64,000 nt of DNA from contig NZ_CCSE01000001.1 in the NCBI RefSeq assembly GCF_000756715.1, forward strand, positions 124,001-188,000, read 5' to 3'. The position numbers and the translations under genes are program-made. Source of the stretch: Jeotgalicoccus saudimassiliensis (GTDB taxonomy: Bacteria > Bacillota > Bacilli > Staphylococcales > Salinicoccaceae). Below, piece after piece: positions 34,955-43,094 of this stretch (position 1 is its first letter; each line of letters starts with the position of its first letter). The notes below the pieces were generated by a model. That model ran no database searches. It saw only the letters and a list, made by a program, of their open reading frames with translations, and was not told the DNA's origin.

Positions 34955-36745
34955 ATGGAAGCCATCTTAAAAGAATATTTTGGGTATGAAAAATTCAGAT
35001 ACGGCCAGCAGGAAATCATCGAAAACATTTTAGCGGGTGATAATGCACTGGGCATTTTACCGACAGGTTCGGGTAAGTCGCTGTGCTATCAAATCCCGGG
35101 CTTAATGTTCGAGGGCACGACGCTTGTCATTTCACCGCTGATTTCTTTAATGCAGGATCAGGTGGATTCATTGAAGCGCCGCGGTATTAGTGCGGAATGC
35201 ATCAACTCGACAATGGCAAAGCGCGACCTGAACGATGTAATGGGACGCCTTGTACGCGGGGAACTGCAGTTTTTATATGTGGCTCCGGAGCGTTTTAATA
35301 ACGAAGAGTTTAAAACAGCGGTCCGTCATGCGGAAATACCGTTTGTTGCATTTGATGAGGCGCACTGTATTTCCAAATGGGGACACGATTTCAGACCGAG
35401 CTATCAGAGTATTATTCCCGAGCTGAAGGCACTGCTGCCGGACGTTCAGATTATTGCGGTGACGGCGACGGCAACTGAAGAAGTGGAAGAGAACATACAG
35501 GAACTGCTGAACATTAAAAACAACGCAGTCTTTAAAACGAGCGTCAGACGCGACAACTTAAAACTGTCTGTGAACGGCACGTACCAGCGCGAGCAGTTTA
35601 TTTTATCCTATATAAAAGAACGTCTCGAACAGTCGGGGATTATTTACGTTTCGACGCGTGCCGAAGTGGAAAAACTGTCTGTGTATTTAACGGACAATAA
35701 TATTGAAAACGTAATTTACCACGGCGGGCTCGGCAAAAAAGAGAGAAACGACAACCAGCAGAAATTTGTGTCGGATGAAGTGAAAATCGTCATCGCAACG
35801 AACGCATTCGGTATGGGGATTGATAAGCCGGATATCCGTTATATCATTCACTTCAACCTGCCGGGAGACCTCGAGAGCTACTACCAGGAAATCGGGCGTG
35901 CCGGCCGTGACAGCCGGCCGAGTGACTGTATACTGCTGTCGACACAGCGGGACGTCAACCTGCAGCAGTTCTTTATCGACCGTGCGACCGCGACGGATCA
36001 GTACAAGGACCATATGCGCGAAAAACTCGATTTGATGCTGCAGTACAACAAGACGAGCAAATGTCTGAGCAGTTTTATCGTGAAGTATTTTAACCACGAC
36101 GAGTATGTGGAAGCGTGCGGCCAGTGTTCGAGCTGTCTGTCAGCCGAGCGCACCGAGCCGATGACATCGGAGGCGCGTCTGATTTTGGAACTGGTCCAGG
36201 AAACAGACGGGCAGCTGTCGAAAGAACTTGTCATTCAGGTGCTGCGCGGCGAGAATGCCGATAATATCGTGGCACGCGGCCTGGATTCGCAGGAACGCTT
36301 CGGCGTACTCGATTCATACCGCACGAGCGACGTGAATCATCTCGTTGAAGAACTGATTATGCGCGGCTATGTGCATTGTGCCGGCAATCGCATGCACCTC
36401 GTTGAGAAAAGTCTCGATATACTGAACCGTAAGGTGAAACTGTACACGGTACCGTACCGCAAACATTACAACGAGCGCGTGAACGTTTCGACCGACTCAT
36501 CGCCGAACGAAATATTATACGATAAACTGCTCAGCACCCGTAAGAACCTCGCAGACAAACATAAACTGGACGAAGATGCGATCTTTACAGATCAGATACT
36601 GAAAGAATTCGCGAAGAAAATGCCTCAGTCGAAACAGGACATGATGCACATCCAGGGCGTCGGCAACTACAAACTTAAACACTACTGCCCGTATTTCCTG
36701 GAAGAAATCCGGGAACACGGCGGCAGCGGTGTGACGAGCGGATAA
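34955..36745 (+). CDS. recQ: ATP-dependent DNA helicase RecQ
   Basis: A 596-residue RecQ helicase. Walker A is L-P-T-G-S-G-K-S-L-C-Y-Q (residues 31-42), DEAH box F-D-E-A-H-C-I-S-K-W-G-H-D-F-R-P near 129-144, motif VI Q-E-I-G-R-A-G-R-D near 312-320. A zinc-binding region has C-G-Q-C-S-S-C near 388-394, then winged-helix, and an HRDC domain forms the C-terminal 80 residues. It unwinds DNA for recombination and repair. The ribosome site is weak (AGGAATG). A TATAAT-like box lies about 60 bases upstream. Confidence 0.95.
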   Translation: MEAILKEYFGYEKFRYGQQEIIENILAGDNALGILPTGSGKSLCYQIPGLMFEGTTLVISPLISLMQDQVDSLKRRGISAECINSTMAKRDLNDVMGRLVRGELQFLYVAPERFNNEEFKTAVRHAEIPFVAFDEAHCISKWGHDFRPSYQSIIPELKALLPDVQIIAVTATATEEVEENIQELLNIKNNAVFKTSVRRDNLKLSVNGTYQREQFILSYIKERLEQSGIIYVSTRAEVEKLSVYLTDNNIENVIYHGGLGKKERNDNQQKFVSDEVKIVIATNAFGMGIDKPDIRYIIHFNLPGDLESYYQEIGRAGRDSRPSDCILLSTQRDVNLQQFFIDRATATDQYKDHMREKLDLMLQYNKTSKCLSSFIVKYFNHDEYVEACGQCSSCLSAERTEPMTSEARLILELVQETDGQLSKELVIQVLRGENADNIVARGLDSQERFGVLDSYRTSDVNHLVEELIMRGYVHCAGNRMHLVEKSLDILNRKVKLYTVPYRKHYNERVNVSTDSSPNEILYDKLLSTRKNLADKHKLDEDAIFTDQILKEFAKKMPQSKQDMMHIQGVGNYKLKHYCPYFLEEIREHGGSGVTSG

Positions 36746-36766
36746 AATTGATATGATTGACTGTGG

Positions 36767-36796
36767 AAACCGGGACTCTGGGGAGTCCCGGTTTTT
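36767..36796 (+). terminator. Rho-independent terminator of recQ
   Basis: A 12-bp stem (36767-36778 with 36783-36794) with loop TGGG and a T5 run. It is followed 30 bases later by array A. Confidence 0.93.
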
Positions 36797-36825
36797 GATT
36801 TTGGGGATGTTGCTGACGGGGAGGA

Positions 36826-37276
36826 GGCGCGCCATCGTAACAATGAGGAGCGTTCATAGTCACTTAGACGCGCTATCGTAACAATGAGGAGCGCTCATAG
36901 TCACTTAGACGCGTTATCGTAACAATGAGGAGCGCTCATAGTCACTTAGGCGCGCTATCGTAACAATGAGGAGCGCTCATAGTCACTTAGGCGGGCTATC
37001 GTAACAATGAGGAGCGCTCATAGTCACTTAGACGCGCTATCGTAACAATGAGGAGCGCTCATAGTCACTTAGGCGGGCTATCGTAACAATGAGGAGCGCT
37101 CATAGTCACTTAGGCGCGCTATCGTAACAATGAGGAGCGTTCATAGTCACTTAGACGCGCTATCGTAACAATGAGGAGCGCTCATAGTCACTTAGACGCG
37201 CTATCGTAACAATGAGGAGCGCTCATAGTCACTTAGGCGCGCCATCGTAACAATGAAGAGCGCTCATAGTCACTTA
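36826..37276. repeat. tandem repeat array, 11 units of exactly 41 bp (array A)
   Basis: The word ATCGTAACAATGA recurs at 36834, 36875, 36916, 36957, 36998, 37039, 37080, 37121, 37162, 37203 and 37244, always 41 bp apart. Units are nearly identical, differing at a few sites (GACGCG/GGCGCG/GGCGGG, one GAAGAG for GAGGAG, GCGTTC for GCGCTC). Each unit contains the palindrome GAGCGCTC and facing ATGAG and CTCAT. The array fills the 659-bp gap between the convergent recQ and EamA genes; the region also holds a short C-A-rich pentamer run at 37341-37362. There is no credible ORF, as 41 is not a multiple of 3. Confidence 0.97.
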
Positions 37277-37366
37277 GACATCCCTCTTCCCGATATGAGA
37301 TCTTTATCCCTGATATATTACTCCGGACGCCTTCAATTCCCCAACCCAACCCAACCCAACCAAAAA

Positions 37367-37393
37367 ATCCCCCGCTCACACAAAACGGGGGAT
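37367..37393 (-). terminator. Rho-independent terminator of the EamA gene
   Basis: An 8-bp stem (37367-37374 with 37386-37393) followed on the minus strand by T6, then GGTTGGGTTGGG. It lies just downstream of the gene ending at 37405. Confidence 0.85.
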
Positions 37394-37404
37394 CCAAAAA
37401 ATTT

Positions 37405-38283
37405 CTATCTTGCTTTTTTACCGACAACTTTTAATTTCACCGGGCGGTTCTTCATATACATGTAGTAACTCGCCGAGAAGATAATGATATAACCGAGTAT
37501 CGACAGCATATCGGGAACTTCGTTAAAGATGATTATACTGAACAGTGCGGTAAACAGTATCGTCGAGTAGAAGAAGATTGAAATCTCCTTCGCCGGTGCG
37601 AAGCTGTATGCAATGGTCAGGCCGAACTGTCCGACGGCGGCAAATACGCCCGCCAGCACAAGCATCCAGAACTGGCTCACCGTCATCGGTTCGAATTGGT
37701 AGATAAAGAACGGCAGCAGCGCAACGGTCGAGAAGAACGAGAAGTAGAATACTACCGTATAAAATTTCTCGCGGCTTCCGAGAATCCGGAGCACGGTATA
37801 GGCACCGGCTGCGAATATAGCGCCGAGCACTCCGATAAGCGCGTACATCGTATCGCTCGAGAATGACGGTTTAATAATAAACACCGCACCGATCAGAGCT
37901 ATAATAATCGAGATTATCTGGAATCTCAGTATGTATTCTTTTAAAAATACGGCGCAGAGTATTATAGTAAAGAACGGGCTCAGTTTATTCAGAATGTCGG
38001 CATCGCTCAGCACCATCCGGTCGATGGTAAAGAAATTTAACAGTACTCCGAACAGTCCGAGTGCTGAACGGAGCAGCAGCCAGCCCTGGTTTTCCCTTTT
38101 GCCAAAAAGGCTCTCTCTGTAATAGAGAACGAGTGCCAGCGCAATCAGCATCGAGATAAAATTTCTGAAGAAGGTTTTCTGCACAGTCGGCAGATCACCT
38201 GAGTATTTTACGAAAAGGGACATCAGACTGAATCCAAGAGAAGAAATAATCAGAGCGATGATACCTTTTACAACATTATTCAT
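37405..38283 (-). CDS. EamA/DMT superfamily transporter
   Basis: A 292-residue membrane protein with about ten helices arranged as two EamA repeats (residues 5-135 and 150-285). The first repeat opens with S-L-G-F-S-L-M-S-L-F-V-K-Y, the second has A-A-V-G-Q-F-G-L-T-I-A-Y. Members export amino acids, nucleosides or other metabolites; the substrate is unknown. The ATG at 38283 has GGAG 8 bases upstream and is preferred to an upstream GTG at 38292. Confidence 0.85.
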   Translation of the reverse strand: MNNVVKGIIALIISSLGFSLMSLFVKYSGDLPTVQKTFFRNFISMLIALALVLYYRESLFGKRENQGWLLLRSALGLFGVLLNFFTIDRMVLSDADILNKLSPFFTIILCAVFLKEYILRFQIISIIIALIGAVFIIKPSFSSDTMYALIGVLGAIFAAGAYTVLRILGSREKFYTVVFYFSFFSTVALLPFFIYQFEPMTVSQFWMLVLAGVFAAVGQFGLTIAYSFAPAKEISIFFYSTILFTALFSIIIFNEVPDMLSILGYIIIFSASYYMYMKNRPVKLKVVGKKAR

Positions 38284-38419
38284 TAACAACACTCCAAATT
38301 TATTTGTACGATAATTTCACTATTTTCATCAAATAGACAGGGGAAAAGTTTCGTTAATTTTTTATGATAAAATTTTCAATCTGTTTATCACATATCCACC
38401 GTGCATTACGGCTCCCCGA

Positions 38420-38447
38420 ATAAAAATTTTAGGCATGAAATTTTTAT
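38420..38447. other. inverted repeat upstream of the nrd operon
   Basis: Perfect 10-bp inverted repeat ATAAAAATTT / AAATTTTTAT with an 8-nt loop in the 365-bp gap between the divergent EamA and nrdI genes. It could be an AT-rich operator or a weak hairpin. Apart from it the gap holds the NrdR boxes and promoters. Confidence 0.35.
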
Positions 38448-38506
38448 CTTATCCATTTTTTAACATTGCCTGAAGCATTTTAATATGAGATTATAGAACA
38501 TGTTAA

Positions 38507-38553
38507 ACCATAGATATTGTGCTGATAAAGAGTTTGAAACACAATATGTAGTG
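38507..38553 (+). promoter_or_regulatory. tandem NrdR boxes upstream of nrdI
   Basis: Two matches to the NrdR consensus (ACAC-AT-rich-GTG, 15-16 bp): ACCATAGATATTGTG at 38507-38521 and ACACAATATGTAGTG at 38539-38553, with start-to-start distance 32 bp, about three helical turns, as is usual. A TTGCCT / GATTAT promoter with a 17-bp spacer at 38466-38494 lies just upstream. NrdR with dATP represses ribonucleotide reductase genes. Confidence 0.75.
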
Positions 38554-38648
38554 GTATTGCCAAATATAGCCGGAAAAAGCAAGTATAGAATAAATATAAA
38601 CATAGAACATACGTTCGGTTTATGCTATCCTTGAAAGGAGATGACAAA

Positions 38649-39044
38649 GTGATTATTGCTTATTATTCGATGACAGGTAATATCCGTCGCTTCTTAAATA
38701 GTATGGACATTCCAGACACCTATGAATTATATCAAATAACAGCCGCCAATGTCAGAGAGAAAATCGACGATACATTTATTTTAGTCACACCGACATACGG
38801 CTTTGGAGCTGTGCCTGATACTGTTAAGGAATTTTTAAAGATTAACTCCTATAATATGTTCGCTGTCGCATCGAGCGGCAACCGCAACTGGGGGCAGAAC
38901 TTTGCCAGAGCAGGAGAGTATATAAGTAACGACTACAGCGTACCGCTGTTAATGAAGTTCGAGCTTCACGGAACTCCGGAAGAGCGCGCACAATTTGTAG
39001 TTGAATTAGAAAGGGCAGGGGAATTGCATGAAAGTATTGGATGA
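38649..39044 (+). CDS. nrdI: NrdI flavodoxin-like activator of class Ib ribonucleotide reductase
   Basis: A 131-residue flavodoxin-like protein that delivers the oxidant for assembling the dimanganese cofactor in NrdF. FMN-loop sequence is Y-Y-S-M-T-G-N-I-R-R-F (residues 5-15), with T-P-T-Y-G-F-G near 48-54 and S-S-G-N-R-N-W-G-Q near 75. The start is GTG at 38649, with AAAGGAG 8 bases upstream and correct family length; the longer frame from 38622 overlaps this site. Overlaps nrdE by 17 bp. Confidence 0.9.
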   Translation: MIIAYYSMTGNIRRFLNSMDIPDTYELYQITAANVREKIDDTFILVTPTYGFGAVPDTVKEFLKINSYNMFAVASSGNRNWGQNFARAGEYISNDYSVPLLMKFELHGTPEERAQFVVELERAGELHESIG

Positions 39045-41133
39045 GAAAACATATAACCACGTTGAACTGAACAACGAAGTCACACAGCGCGATGAAACAG
39101 GTTTCTACAAACTTGAAAAAGACCTTGAGGCGCTTGATGTATTTATGGAAGAAGTCGAAGCGAAGACGATTCATTTTGAGTCGGAGCTTGAAAGACTGCA
39201 CTACCTCGTGGATAACGATTTCTACTACGATTTATTCCAGGAGTACAGCGAAGCTGCACTTCAGGATATTATTGATCATGCAGGTGCTATTGAGTTTAAC
39301 TTCAAGAGCTACATGGCAGCGAGTAAGTTCTTTAAAGACTACACATTAAAAACAAACGATAAAAAACAGTACCTGGAAGATTACAGACAGCACGTAGTCA
39401 TCGTCAGCCTGTACCTTGCCAAAGGAAATATCGAGACTGCGAAGCGTTTTATCACTTCGATGATGGAGCAGCGTTACCAGCCGGCAACGCCGACGTTCCT
39501 GAATGCAGGCCGCGCACGCCGCGGTGAAATGGTTTCATGTTTCCTGCTTGAAGTTGACGATTCACTGAACTCGATCAACTATATCGACTCGACTGCGAAG
39601 CAGTTAAGTAAAATCGGCGGCGGTGTTGCGATTAACTTATCAAAACTCCGTGCACGCGGTGAAGCGATTAAAGGTATCGAAGGTGTAGCCAAGGGAGTAC
39701 TTCCTGTAGCGAAGTCGCTGGAAGGCGGATTCAGCTACGCGGACCAGCTGGGTCAGCGTCCGGGTGCAGGTGCTGTTTACTTAAACATCTTCCACTATGA
39801 CCTGCCTGAATTCCTCGATACGAAAAAAGTAAACGCGGATGAAGATATCCGTCTGTCGACAATTTCGACAGGACTCGTTGTACCGTCGAAGTTCTTTGAA
39901 CTGGCACGCGACAACAAACCTTTCAGCTTATTCGCACCACACACGGTGGAACGTGAATACGGTGTGGCACTTGATGATATGGACATGGACGAAATGTACG
40001 ATCAGCTTGTGGCGAATGACAACGTTAAAAAACGCGAATACGATGCGCGCGATATGTTAAATACAATCGCCCAGACGCAGCTGCAGTCGGGCTACCCGTA
40101 CTTAATGTTCAAAGACAATGCGAACAGAGTACATCCGCTCGGCGATATCGGACAGATTAAAATCAGTAACTTATGTACTGAGATCTTCCAGCTGCAGGAA
40201 ACATCCGAAATTAACGACTACGGTACAGACGATGTAATCAAACGCGACATTTCATGTAACCTTGGTTCGATGAACATTGCGAACGTAATGGATTCGGGGA
40301 AAGTGAAAGAAACTGTACATGAAGGTATCGAAGCACTGACACTTGTAAGTGACGATACTTCAATTGCAAACGCACCGGGCGTTAAGAAAGCAAACGATGA
40401 GCTGCACTCTGTAGGACTTGGCGCGATGAACCTTCACGGTTACCTCGCAAAAAATAAAATTTCTTACGAATCCCAGGAAGCAAGAGACTTTGCGAACGTG
40501 TTCTTCATGATGTTGAACTTCCACTCGATCGAAAAATCAATGGAAATCGCTAAAGAACGCGGTGTAACATTTAAAGACTTCGAACGTTCAGACTATGCGA
40601 CAGGCAAATACTTCACACGCTACACTGAGGAAGATATTAAACCTGAGTCGGACAAAGTTGCAGAACTGTTTGAGCACATTCACGTACCGACGAAAGAAGA
40701 CTGGGCGGAGCTGCAGGCGAAAGTTGAAGCGCACGGACTTTATCATGCGTACCGACTTGCGATTGCACCGACACAGAGTATTTCCTACGTGCAGAACGCA
40801 ACGAGCTCGGTAATGCCGATCGTAGATATGATCGAGCGCAGAACTTACGGCAACTCCGAAACGTTCTACCCGATGCCGTTCTTATCGAAAGAGTCAATGT
40901 GGTACTACAAGAGCGCGTTTAATACAGATCAGATGAAATTAATCGATATGATTGCGACAATTCAGCAGCATATCGACCAGGGAATCAGTACGATTCTTTA
41001 CGTAAACTCGGAAATCTCAACGAGAGAGCTTGCGAAATATTACATCTACGCACATCATAAAGGATTGAAGTCACTCTACTACACGAGAAACAAATTACTC
41101 AGTGTTGAAGAATGTACGAGTTGTGCAGTATAA
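39028..41133 (+). CDS. nrdE: class Ib ribonucleoside-diphosphate reductase alpha subunit
   Basis: A 701-residue catalytic subunit reducing ribonucleoside diphosphates. The active-site cysteine is in E-M-V-S-C-F-L-L-E near 167-175, the loop with N-L-C-T-E-I near 378-383, and the C-terminal redox pair in E-C-T-S-C-A-V. Length and lack of an N-terminal ATP cone match NrdE. Adjacent to nrdI (overlap) and nrdF (13-bp gap). Expected control is by NrdR. Confidence 0.95.
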   Translation: MKVLDEKTYNHVELNNEVTQRDETGFYKLEKDLEALDVFMEEVEAKTIHFESELERLHYLVDNDFYYDLFQEYSEAALQDIIDHAGAIEFNFKSYMAASKFFKDYTLKTNDKKQYLEDYRQHVVIVSLYLAKGNIETAKRFITSMMEQRYQPATPTFLNAGRARRGEMVSCFLLEVDDSLNSINYIDSTAKQLSKIGGGVAINLSKLRARGEAIKGIEGVAKGVLPVAKSLEGGFSYADQLGQRPGAGAVYLNIFHYDLPEFLDTKKVNADEDIRLSTISTGLVVPSKFFELARDNKPFSLFAPHTVEREYGVALDDMDMDEMYDQLVANDNVKKREYDARDMLNTIAQTQLQSGYPYLMFKDNANRVHPLGDIGQIKISNLCTEIFQLQETSEINDYGTDDVIKRDISCNLGSMNIANVMDSGKVKETVHEGIEALTLVSDDTSIANAPGVKKANDELHSVGLGAMNLHGYLAKNKISYESQEARDFANVFFMMLNFHSIEKSMEIAKERGVTFKDFERSDYATGKYFTRYTEEDIKPESDKVAELFEHIHVPTKEDWAELQAKVEAHGLYHAYRLAIAPTQSISYVQNATSSVMPIVDMIERRTYGNSETFYPMPFLSKESMWYYKSAFNTDQMKLIDMIATIQQHIDQGISTILYVNSEISTRELAKYYIYAHHKGLKSLYYTRNKLLSVEECTSCAV

Positions 41134-41146
41134 AGGAGATTAGACA

Positions 41147-42115
41147 ATGATTGCAGTTAACTGGAACAAAGAAGATGACATGACTAATGTCTTCTGGCGC
41201 CAAAACATCTCACAGATGTGGGTCGAGACAGAGTTTAAAGTGTCAAAAGATTTATCGTCATGGGCAGGACTGTCCGACGATGAGAAAGATACTTTTAAAA
41301 AGGTACTGGCAGGTTTAACAGGACTGGATACACATCAGGCAGATGACGGCATGCCCCTGATTATGCTGCATACTCCTGATCTGCGTAAAAAAGCAGTTTA
41401 CTCATTTATGGGCATGATGGAGCAGGTTCACGCAAAATCATACTCGCACATCTTTACGACGCTGCTGCCGACTAAAGAAACAGATGATTTACTGGATAAC
41501 TGGGTTATGAAAAACGAACAGTTAAAATTTAAAGCAGACAAAATTGTTACAAACTACTATAAATTACTCGATAAAAACCCGTCAGCCTACGACAGATATA
41601 TGGCACGCGTATCATCGGTCTTCCTCGAATCGTTTTTATTCTATTCAGGATTCTACTATCCGCTTTATTTAGCGGGGAACGGCCGCATGACAACGAGCGG
41701 TGAAATTATCCGTAAGATTTTACTGGACGAATCGATTCACGGTGTCTTCACCGGACTCGATGCACAGGAAATGAAGAGCGAACTGACAGCAGAAGAGCAG
41801 GAGCAGGCGGACAAAGCGATGTACAAACTGCTCGACGAGCTGTACGAGAACGAAGTCGTTTACACGAAGAGCCTGTACGACAAGCTCGGTCTGACTGACG
41901 ATGTATTGAACTACCTTCAGTACAACGCCAACAAGGCACTGGCAAACTTAGGCTTTGAACCTTACTTTGAAGAAAAAGGCTTCAACCCGATCATCGAGAA
42001 CGCACTCGATACGACGACGAAGAACCACGACTTCTTCAGTGTTAAAGGTGACGGCTATGTCCTTGCGTTAAACGTTGAACCGTTACGCGACGAAGACTTC
42101 GTATTTAACGATTAA
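41147..42115 (+). CDS. nrdF: class Ib ribonucleoside-diphosphate reductase beta subunit
   Basis: A 322-residue ferritin-like radical subunit that carries the tyrosyl radical. Metal ligand segments are D-T-H-Q-A-D-D near 64-70, E-Q-V-H-A-K-S-Y near 94-101, E-S-F-L-F-Y-S-G-F near 159-167, and D-E-S-I-H-G near 194-199; the length is right for NrdF. AAAGGAG precedes ATG 41147. Operon ends at the strong terminator at 42125-42157. Confidence 0.95.
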   Translation: MIAVNWNKEDDMTNVFWRQNISQMWVETEFKVSKDLSSWAGLSDDEKDTFKKVLAGLTGLDTHQADDGMPLIMLHTPDLRKKAVYSFMGMMEQVHAKSYSHIFTTLLPTKETDDLLDNWVMKNEQLKFKADKIVTNYYKLLDKNPSAYDRYMARVSSVFLESFLFYSGFYYPLYLAGNGRMTTSGEIIRKILLDESIHGVFTGLDAQEMKSELTAEEQEQADKAMYKLLDELYENEVVYTKSLYDKLGLTDDVLNYLQYNANKALANLGFEPYFEEKGFNPIIENALDTTTKNHDFFSVKGDGYVLALNVEPLRDEDFVFND

Positions 42116-42124
42116 AATATTTGA

Positions 42125-42157
42125 ATCCTCCCCCGGAAAGCCGGGGGAGGATTTTTT
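42125..42157 (+). terminator. Rho-independent terminator of the nrd operon
   Basis: A 12-bp GC-rich stem (42125-42136 with 42141-42152) with loop AAAG and a T6 tract. Followed by GGTTGGTGGG and then array B. Confidence 0.95.
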
Positions 42158-42185
42158 GGTTGGTGGGAGTGCTGCTGATGGTTGC

Positions 42186-42501
42186 GGTCCAACGTAGGAG
42201 CGACGACGGATCAAACCCGGGTGATTGGACCAACGTGAGAGCGACGACGGGTCAAATTTGAGTTGTTGGTCCAACGTAGGAGCGACGACGGGTCAAATTT
42301 GAGTTGTTGGTCCAACGTAGGAGCGACGACGGATCAAACCCGGGTTGTTGGACCAACGTGGGGGCGACGACGGGTCAAACCCGGGTTATTGGACCAATGA
42401 GAGAGCGACGACGGCCCAAATCCGGCTTATTGGACCAACGAGGGGGCGACGACGGGTCAAACCCGCGATATTGGACCAACGTGGGAGCGACGACGGCCCA
42501 A
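42186..42501. repeat. tandem repeat array, 41-bp period (array B)
   Basis: The word GCGACGACGG recurs at 42200, 42241, 42282, 42323, 42364, 42405, 42446 and 42487, always 41 bp apart. Seven complete units and a truncated eighth fill most of the 519-bp gap between nrdF and the FixH-like lipoprotein. Units contain palindromes TTGGACCAA and, in several, AACCCGGGTT. The 41-bp sequence is not the same as array A, though both share GGAGCG followed 6-7 bases later by GTCA. ORFs through here are repeat readings and not genes. Confidence 0.96.
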
Positions 42502-42634
42502 AGCCAAACCAAACCACCTCCCTCCCCAAAATCTTTACATTCCAGTCATAAAAATGTCATGAGCATGAATTTAAACTTACCCCCAAATAATGTATGATTA
42601 ATGGGAGAGAATTATTGGAAATGGGGATACATAA

Positions 42635-43048
42635 ATGAAAATCAAAGCAGGACTTTTATCAGCAATGCTGCTAGCAGGGTTAACACTCGCAGCATGTTCT
42701 GATGAGGGCGAAAATCACGGCGATATGAATCACGACAGTCCGTCAAACGATGAAATCAGATCACTTGAGGTGGATCTGCAGACGCCTGAAAGCATTTCAT
42801 CGGGTGAAGCTGCAGAGTTTACTGCTCACGTGACTTCAAACGAAGAGGATGTCACTGATGCTGACCAGGTGATGTTCGAAGTGCTGAAAGGTGACGAATC
42901 ACTTGAAATGATTGAAGTGGAACATTCGGAAAACGGCGAGTATGTGCTTGAGTATACGTTTGAAGAACCGGGCGAGTACAGTGTGATTGCACATGTCGAT
43001 GCTTTCCAGCTTCACACAATGCCTGAAGAATCCGTGACTGTTGAATAA
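42635..43048 (+). CDS. FixH/YtkA-like lipoprotein
   Basis: A 137-residue secreted lipoprotein: signal peptide with L-T-L-A-A-C (Cys at 21), a short His/Asp-rich spacer (H-G-D-M-N-H-D), then a beta-sandwich domain of the YtkA/FixH-like type (V-D-L-Q-T-P-E-S-I near residue 46 and ending E-P-G-E-Y-S-V-I-A-H-V). Homologous domains are linked with copper or cytochrome oxidase handling, which the His-rich N-terminus would fit, but the role is unproven. ATG follows ATGGGGATACATAA. Confidence 0.75.
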   Translation: MKIKAGLLSAMLLAGLTLAACSDEGENHGDMNHDSPSNDEIRSLEVDLQTPESISSGEAAEFTAHVTSNEEDVTDADQVMFEVLKGDESLEMIEVEHSENGEYVLEYTFEEPGEYSVIAHVDAFQLHTMPEESVTVE

Positions 43049-43094
43049 TAGTGTATTATTATAGTAATACTACGGGCAATTCTAGGAGGATATT

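Noticed and set aside
36826-37276. Possible CRISPR array
   Set aside because: Units are contiguous with no unique spacers, and no cas genes are in the window.
42304-42597. ORFs of 97 and 68 codons across array B
   Set aside because: They are readings of the 41-bp tandem repeat in shifting frames, with no ribosome site or family.
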